A stretch of 32,641 bases of DNA from positions 1 through 32,641 of the IMG/VR virus record IMGVR_UViG_3300000117_000121; one strand, written 5' to 3'. Position numbers and translations under genes: made by a program. Source of the DNA: a virus. A model generated the notes under the pieces. It did no database searches. It was not told where the DNA came from and saw only the letters and a program-made list of their open reading frames with translations. Positions 28,894-32,641 of this stretch are shown piece by piece; within the stretch, counting starts at the first letter, position 1; each line of letters opens with the position of its first letter.

Positions 28894-29424
28894 TTATTTG
28901 AAACCTAGTCTTTTCAATTCTGCAATAGTATTAGTTGGAGATGTATGATGAACTCCAATTCCACCTTTTGCTTTCCATTCATTCACATTTTTGATATAGT
29001 CATCTATTAATAAGTTAGGTTTACCATCAGTTGTCATTGCGTATTTTTGTTTATCCTCACGCATAACCAGATGAATTCTACTTTTCTTTGTCAACTTTGC
29101 GTTCTTTCTCAACCAAATCATCTTACCCTTTCTAGAGTTTGCATCTTTGGTAGAGTATGCAGATAGAATATGTGATTCATATTTGTCTATAAAAGACCAC
29201 ATTCTCTTTGCACCAGGCATCCATTCTAAAGTTTCCCAGAAATCTTTTTTTGCAGATATCTTAGGCCATTTCGTTCCCTTCTCCGCTTTTGGAAAAGGAA
29301 CACCCAATATTTCCTCTGCACCTTTTAGAAAGTCACAGAGTACCATATCCATGTCACAGTATATAGTTGGTAAGTCTTCAACTGATTCTGTAACTTCGTT
29401 TAATACATCATATAGATTTTTCAC
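28894..29424 (-). CDS. HAD-superfamily 5'-nucleotidase-like phosphatase
   Basis: A 176-residue HAD hydrolase. The nucleophile motif is YCDMDMVLCDF with Asp24 and the general-acid Asp26; Lys125 lies in MREDKQKYA and the metal-binding pair Asp141-Asp142 in LLIDDY. This set resembles the NT5C/deoxynucleotidase subgroup, which dephosphorylates nucleoside monophosphates. The start is a GTG at 29424 with AAGGTG seven bases upstream. It sits among virion genes three bases after the large structural gene, an unexpected place for a nucleotide enzyme. Confidence 0.82.
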   Translation of the reverse strand: MKNLYDVLNEVTESVEDLPTIYCDMDMVLCDFLKGAEEILGVPFPKAEKGTKWPKISAKKDFWETLEWMPGAKRMWSFIDKYESHILSAYSTKDANSRKGKMIWLRKNAKLTKKSRIHLVMREDKQKYAMTTDGKPNLLIDDYIKNVNEWKAKGGIGVHHTSPTNTIAELKRLGFK

Positions 29425-29426
29425 AT

Positions 29427-31562
29427 TTACACCTTATTTTTAGTTTCTTTGATTTTTGGCATTTTCGCATCTACCTCTACTTTACTCATCTCTTTTCCAG
29501 TATCAGTCATACTATTCTTTATACCATCTTTTTTCTCTTTTGTCAAGTCTTTCTTTTCTTCTTTGACATTCTCACCCCACATCTGAAGAACTGCATCTCT
29601 TAAAGAACCCTTTTTAGTCTCATGATATCTTTCGATTGATTCTTTTTGACTATTGATTGCTTTTGAAACTGCTTTACGTCTTTTGTGTAAAAACTTATCA
29701 GAGTCATCTACATCTCCATCATTGTCAATGTCTTTATCTTTTCTGTCCTTAAACTTCTTCTTGACTGCTTTTGGTTGAACTGCATCCATACCATCACCAT
29801 CATCAGATTTATTATTCTTGTTAGTTTCAGTTTTATTCGCTTTCAAACGATTATCACCTTCTTTAACTCTTCTTTTAATTCCATCTGATTGAACAAATTC
29901 TTTTACTTCACCGTTTTCATTATAGTCTTCACACTTATAAGTTTTACCAGCGACTACGAAAGTTTTATCACCATTTTCTCTTGCAGCTTGTAGAGCAGCA
30001 CCAAAGGCGTTACCTTCGTCTTGTTCTTCTTTTTCTTTCTTGGAGATTGCAATTGCAGCTTGTTGTGCTGGGGAAACTGCTTCACTCCACATTTCGACAA
30101 TTGTGTCTTTCAATGATTTTGTCATTTCATTCTCCTCTTTATACATATTTAACTCAAATGGTTTTGAACCACCCTTATTGTAAACTTGGATTTGTAGGTT
30201 TCCACCTTTACCCTTGAGTCTGTATTTGTTTGTTTTACCCTCAGAAGGTTTCTTTGGGCCGGTTGCAACTTTACTGTCAATCTCTTTTGGGTCTACTGTG
30301 ATACCCAACTTTTTCTTTGCATAGTCATATGCGTGTTGCATTGCATCAGAAAAAGTCTTGTGATATAAGTCATACTTTTCATCAAGTTCAACTTCTTCTC
30401 TTGTTCCTCTGACACTAGTTGGGTCATTGTTTGCATCATAGAATTTAAACTTATAAACTTTTTTTGTTTTCTCATCTGTTATTTCATACCCATTTGAAGA
30501 AACTCTTGTAATTTTACCAAAACTTTTATCTCCATTTTTAGGTAAGTAATAATCAGTTTTCAAACCAACTTTCGCAGCTTTCTTTGTTTCAGTACCAATA
30601 CCCATCATTGCAAGTTTTCTATAGTTCTCATCAAGATTTTCATTCTGTCTTTTAAGAACAGCGGCAACTTGTTTGTGAGTTGACAAACCTTTCTTAATTT
30701 TCTCAATCTGTTTTACTGCACCAGAATAGTTACCTTGTTTATACCTTGGGTCAGATGCAATACCGATTGCCATTTTAATCTCTTTAGGAGAGAACCCTTC
30801 ATCAAGTACAATCTCTTCACCCATTCTAAGTTGTTTTCCAACCATCTTCGATACTTTTAACATATCACGATATGATTTAGAAATCATTTTAACAAACTGT
30901 TCTTTGTCTCTAGGTTTTGGAATCATTTCATGTGCTTTTAAAAGCATATTTAAAATCTTTGGGTCTACTTTTTGTTTCTTACCATCTTCAAACTCAATAG
31001 GTTTATTACCCCTAACATCTAATGCTTGTCTCATCTGCATAACCATATTTTTCATTGCAGCTTTTTTATCAGCGTCAGATGCAGTATCATCTACGTCTGC
31101 ACTATCTTTACCTCTTCTGACTAAATCTCTATCTTTACTCATACTTCGTCTTGCATCAGAAGCTGCACCTTCGTCAATCTCAACTTCTTCAATATCTTCT
31201 ACAATCTCATGATTGATTAAAGAATACTTTTCTTTAATATCATCAATAGATGCACCCATGTCACCAATTGCAAATGTTACTGCACCATCTCTTTTGTACA
31301 GAAACTTCTTAACTGCTTTTTCATTTCCTACAGTTACAAGTGTAATCTTTTCAACTTTACCCTTGTTTACTACATTCTTTGATTTGACAAGATATTCAAC
31401 AAAGTCATTACCTTTACTAATTGTAGAACTAGTTTTAAGTTTGACTTTATCACCCTTTTTGAGTTTATCAAAAATCTTATTCAACTTAGGGTCATTCATT
31501 TTTAATTCATTTACTTGCATTTGTACAAGTACTTGACTCATTGGTTGTCCATGTTTAATCAT
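29427..31562 (-). CDS. Large lysine-rich virion protein with EF-hand-like site
   Basis: A 711-residue protein rich in Lys, Asp and Glu, without TM helix. A calcium-binding type loop (KDIDNDGDVDDSDKFLHKRR) is at 610-629. Two related segments, SLKDTIVEMW (483-492) and SLRDAVLQMW (653-662), mark a duplicated module. The segment AVSPAQQAAIAISKK (496-510) occurs in structural proteins of T4-like marine phages as I recall. It is probably a capsid-internal or capsid-associated protein. An internal ATG at 30125 with AGGAG upstream could give a separate 232-residue product. Confidence 0.72.
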   Translation of the reverse strand: MIKHGQPMSQVLVQMQVNELKMNDPKLNKIFDKLKKGDKVKLKTSSTISKGNDFVEYLVKSKNVVNKGKVEKITLVTVGNEKAVKKFLYKRDGAVTFAIGDMGASIDDIKEKYSLINHEIVEDIEEVEIDEGAASDARRSMSKDRDLVRRGKDSADVDDTASDADKKAAMKNMVMQMRQALDVRGNKPIEFEDGKKQKVDPKILNMLLKAHEMIPKPRDKEQFVKMISKSYRDMLKVSKMVGKQLRMGEEIVLDEGFSPKEIKMAIGIASDPRYKQGNYSGAVKQIEKIKKGLSTHKQVAAVLKRQNENLDENYRKLAMMGIGTETKKAAKVGLKTDYYLPKNGDKSFGKITRVSSNGYEITDEKTKKVYKFKFYDANNDPTSVRGTREEVELDEKYDLYHKTFSDAMQHAYDYAKKKLGITVDPKEIDSKVATGPKKPSEGKTNKYRLKGKGGNLQIQVYNKGGSKPFELNMYKEENEMTKSLKDTIVEMWSEAVSPAQQAAIAISKKEKEEQDEGNAFGAALQAARENGDKTFVVAGKTYKCEDYNENGEVKEFVQSDGIKRRVKEGDNRLKANKTETNKNNKSDDGDGMDAVQPKAVKKKFKDRKDKDIDNDGDVDDSDKFLHKRRKAVSKAINSQKESIERYHETKKGSLRDAVLQMWGENVKEEKKDLTKEKKDGIKNSMTDTGKEMSKVEVDAKMPKIKETKNKV
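30123..30137 (-). promoter_or_regulatory. Internal ribosome-binding site and ATG within the 711-residue gene
   Basis: AAAGAGGAGAATGAAATG places an AGGAG six bases before the in-frame Met480 codon. Met480 starts the MTKSLKDTIVEMW module, which also looks like a natural N terminus. Translation from here would yield the C-terminal third of the protein. Confidence 0.5.
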
Positions 31563-31573
31563 TGTTTTTTCCT

Positions 31574-32641
31574 TTAGTTATCTACTTTTGCACCAGCACG
31601 CCACTGATAACAACTCCAGTATCTTGCCTTCCACTTGGGGCCAGGATTGTCATCACAACTGTGTCTTGCACGAAAATTCTTTCTTGCTTTTGGGTCATCA
31701 CGATTAATTCCCATGTTTGGGTCACCAAACCGAACTACCACGACTTTACCTTTTTCGTTTTTTACATAAACCTTAAATTTCTTTTTAGGGTTTTCACTTG
31801 TACGAATTGGGTTATTCAATTTTACTTTTTTACCTTGATATTCTGATTCTTCAATAACATGGTCATAACAAGAACAATCTTCTTCAGTTAGTTTTGATAA
31901 CATAGTTTCGTATGTACTATTTAGTTTTTTCAACCATTCATCACCATACCTCTCTTGATATAATGTAATAGTCTCATCAGAAGAGTACCATTCTTCTACT
32001 GATTCTTTAGATGCTTTCTTTTTCTTTTTATACCCACCAGCTTTAATTTGTTTCTGTAGGTCTGGGTCTGCTTTACCACCAGTTAACATTGAGTTAACTC
32101 TTGCAAATGCCCATTGTTGTTGAGAAGCGCCTGGTCTGTGTCCACCCTTCCACGCAGCCATTCCTCTATCATAACTCTTCTTGAGAATACCGTATGGAAC
32201 ACCAGTTTTCTCTGACTTGTTTACAAGACCTTCAATCTTTTCGTCAAGTTGAAAATCTTCTTTCATTCCATATTTTTTAACTTTATCACCTCTAATTCTT
32301 TTTGCAAGAGTGTTGTTATCAGAACGTCTTCTTACTGGAACTTTGAGATTAGGTAACTTTTTATCTTTTCTTAGATATGTTGTCTTTTCATTTTTAGGAA
32401 CACAGTTAGGCACCATCTTACCATTCTTCTTTTTCATACCAACTTGTTTGTGTGTATCCCAACATGGATTATCTTCTTCTATACTTTCACCTTTTGCAAG
32501 TTTAGTTAGTGTTGCATAGTAGATTGATTCACCTTCTTCTTTTCCATACCTATCAATAAAATCTTTTTTGTCAATATCTTTTTCTAAATCTTTTAATTTA
32601 TCTTTTTCTCCATCAGACAATTTACGTTCTGTCTGACTCAT
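31574..32641 (-). CDS. Virion protein with DUF5824-like domain
   Basis: A complete 355-residue protein whose ATG is the last codon of the window. The N-terminal region is charged; a NPCWDTHKQVGMKKKNGKMV segment is at 58-77; the section GVPYGILKKSYDRGMAAWKG (147-166) with the following RPGASQQQWAFARVNSM resembles DUF5824, and the last 65 residues (KKFKVYVKNEKGKVVVVRFG, then a Cys/Trp-rich end) are another module common in marine T4-like phages. Both modules recur in phage capsid-associated proteins. The function is unknown; the domain names are from memory. Confidence 0.72.
   Translation of the reverse strand: MSQTERKLSDGEKDKLKDLEKDIDKKDFIDRYGKEEGESIYYATLTKLAKGESIEEDNPCWDTHKQVGMKKKNGKMVPNCVPKNEKTTYLRKDKKLPNLKVPVRRRSDNNTLAKRIRGDKVKKYGMKEDFQLDEKIEGLVNKSEKTGVPYGILKKSYDRGMAAWKGGHRPGASQQQWAFARVNSMLTGGKADPDLQKQIKAGGYKKKKKASKESVEEWYSSDETITLYQERYGDEWLKKLNSTYETMLSKLTEEDCSCYDHVIEESEYQGKKVKLNNPIRTSENPKKKFKVYVKNEKGKVVVVRFGDPNMGINRDDPKARKNFRARHSCDDNPGPKWKARYWSCYQWRAGAKVDN

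Overview
The window is part of the genome of a T4-like (Straboviridae-related) marine myovirus, and every recognised gene is read from the minus strand. Evidence for this is a T4-type RNase H, a gp61-type primase, class Ia ribonucleotide reductase, PhoH, a SprT-like protease, many small AT-rich early genes, TATAAATA late-promoter motifs and a long run of virion-type genes. The host is probably a marine alphaproteobacterium, possibly SAR11-like. The tmRNA gene is of the circularly permuted two-piece type, and its tag ANDNFAPVDYALAA starts like alphaproteobacterial tags and unlike cyanobacterial ones. The phage ribosomal protein S21 also has an alphaproteobacteria-like core. The host is an inference from these two genes.

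Layout in the direction of transcription (from 32641 towards 1). 32641-18211: late and virion region with large lysine-rich structural proteins, a HAD-type phosphatase, a three-module beta-rich protein, small structural or connector-type proteins, a PAP2 phosphatase, small membrane proteins, an overlapping i-spanin/o-spanin pair, a class 3 lipase, a secreted protein with seven 22-residue cysteine repeats, and two membrane-anchored coiled-coil proteins. 17706-13405: DNA precursor and replication genes (primase, NrdA, a glutaredoxin-NrdB fusion) followed by three tiny cysteine-rich zinc-type proteins. 13088-9077: small early genes, many with their own promoter, ending with an LPP20-type lipoprotein and ribosomal protein bS21. 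9080-7371: RNase H and conserved phage genes, closed by a strong terminator. 7364-7240: a promoter-terminator pair that looks like a free-standing small RNA gene. 7138-1868: SprT protease, SleB-type wall hydrolase, PhoH, GH108 endolysin, PD-(D/E)XK nuclease. 1908-864: two small exported proteins and a staphylococcal-nuclease-like enzyme. 846-564: the two-piece tmRNA. 543-1: a two-TM membrane protein and the start of another gene.

The genes are packed with 1-15 nt overlaps or gaps (frequent TAATG and ATGA junctions), which suggests translational coupling. Ten near-identical early promoters (TTGAC[A/T], exactly 17 nt, TATAAT-like) occur in intergenic gaps, mainly before small early genes. Three exact TATAAATA late promoters and one likely variant lie at other junctions. 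The tmRNA promoter fits both classes. The most notable combination is a phage-encoded tmRNA plus a phage bS21: both act on host ribosomes, one rescuing stalled ribosomes and the other replacing a subunit that affects initiation. Several start codons were placed downstream of the longest possible reading frame where a Shine-Dalgarno site or promoter position required it. Five small genes under 60 codons and one of 18 codons are also included. No stretch longer than about 300 bases lacks a gene; the longest gap between proteins (544-863) is filled by the tmRNA.
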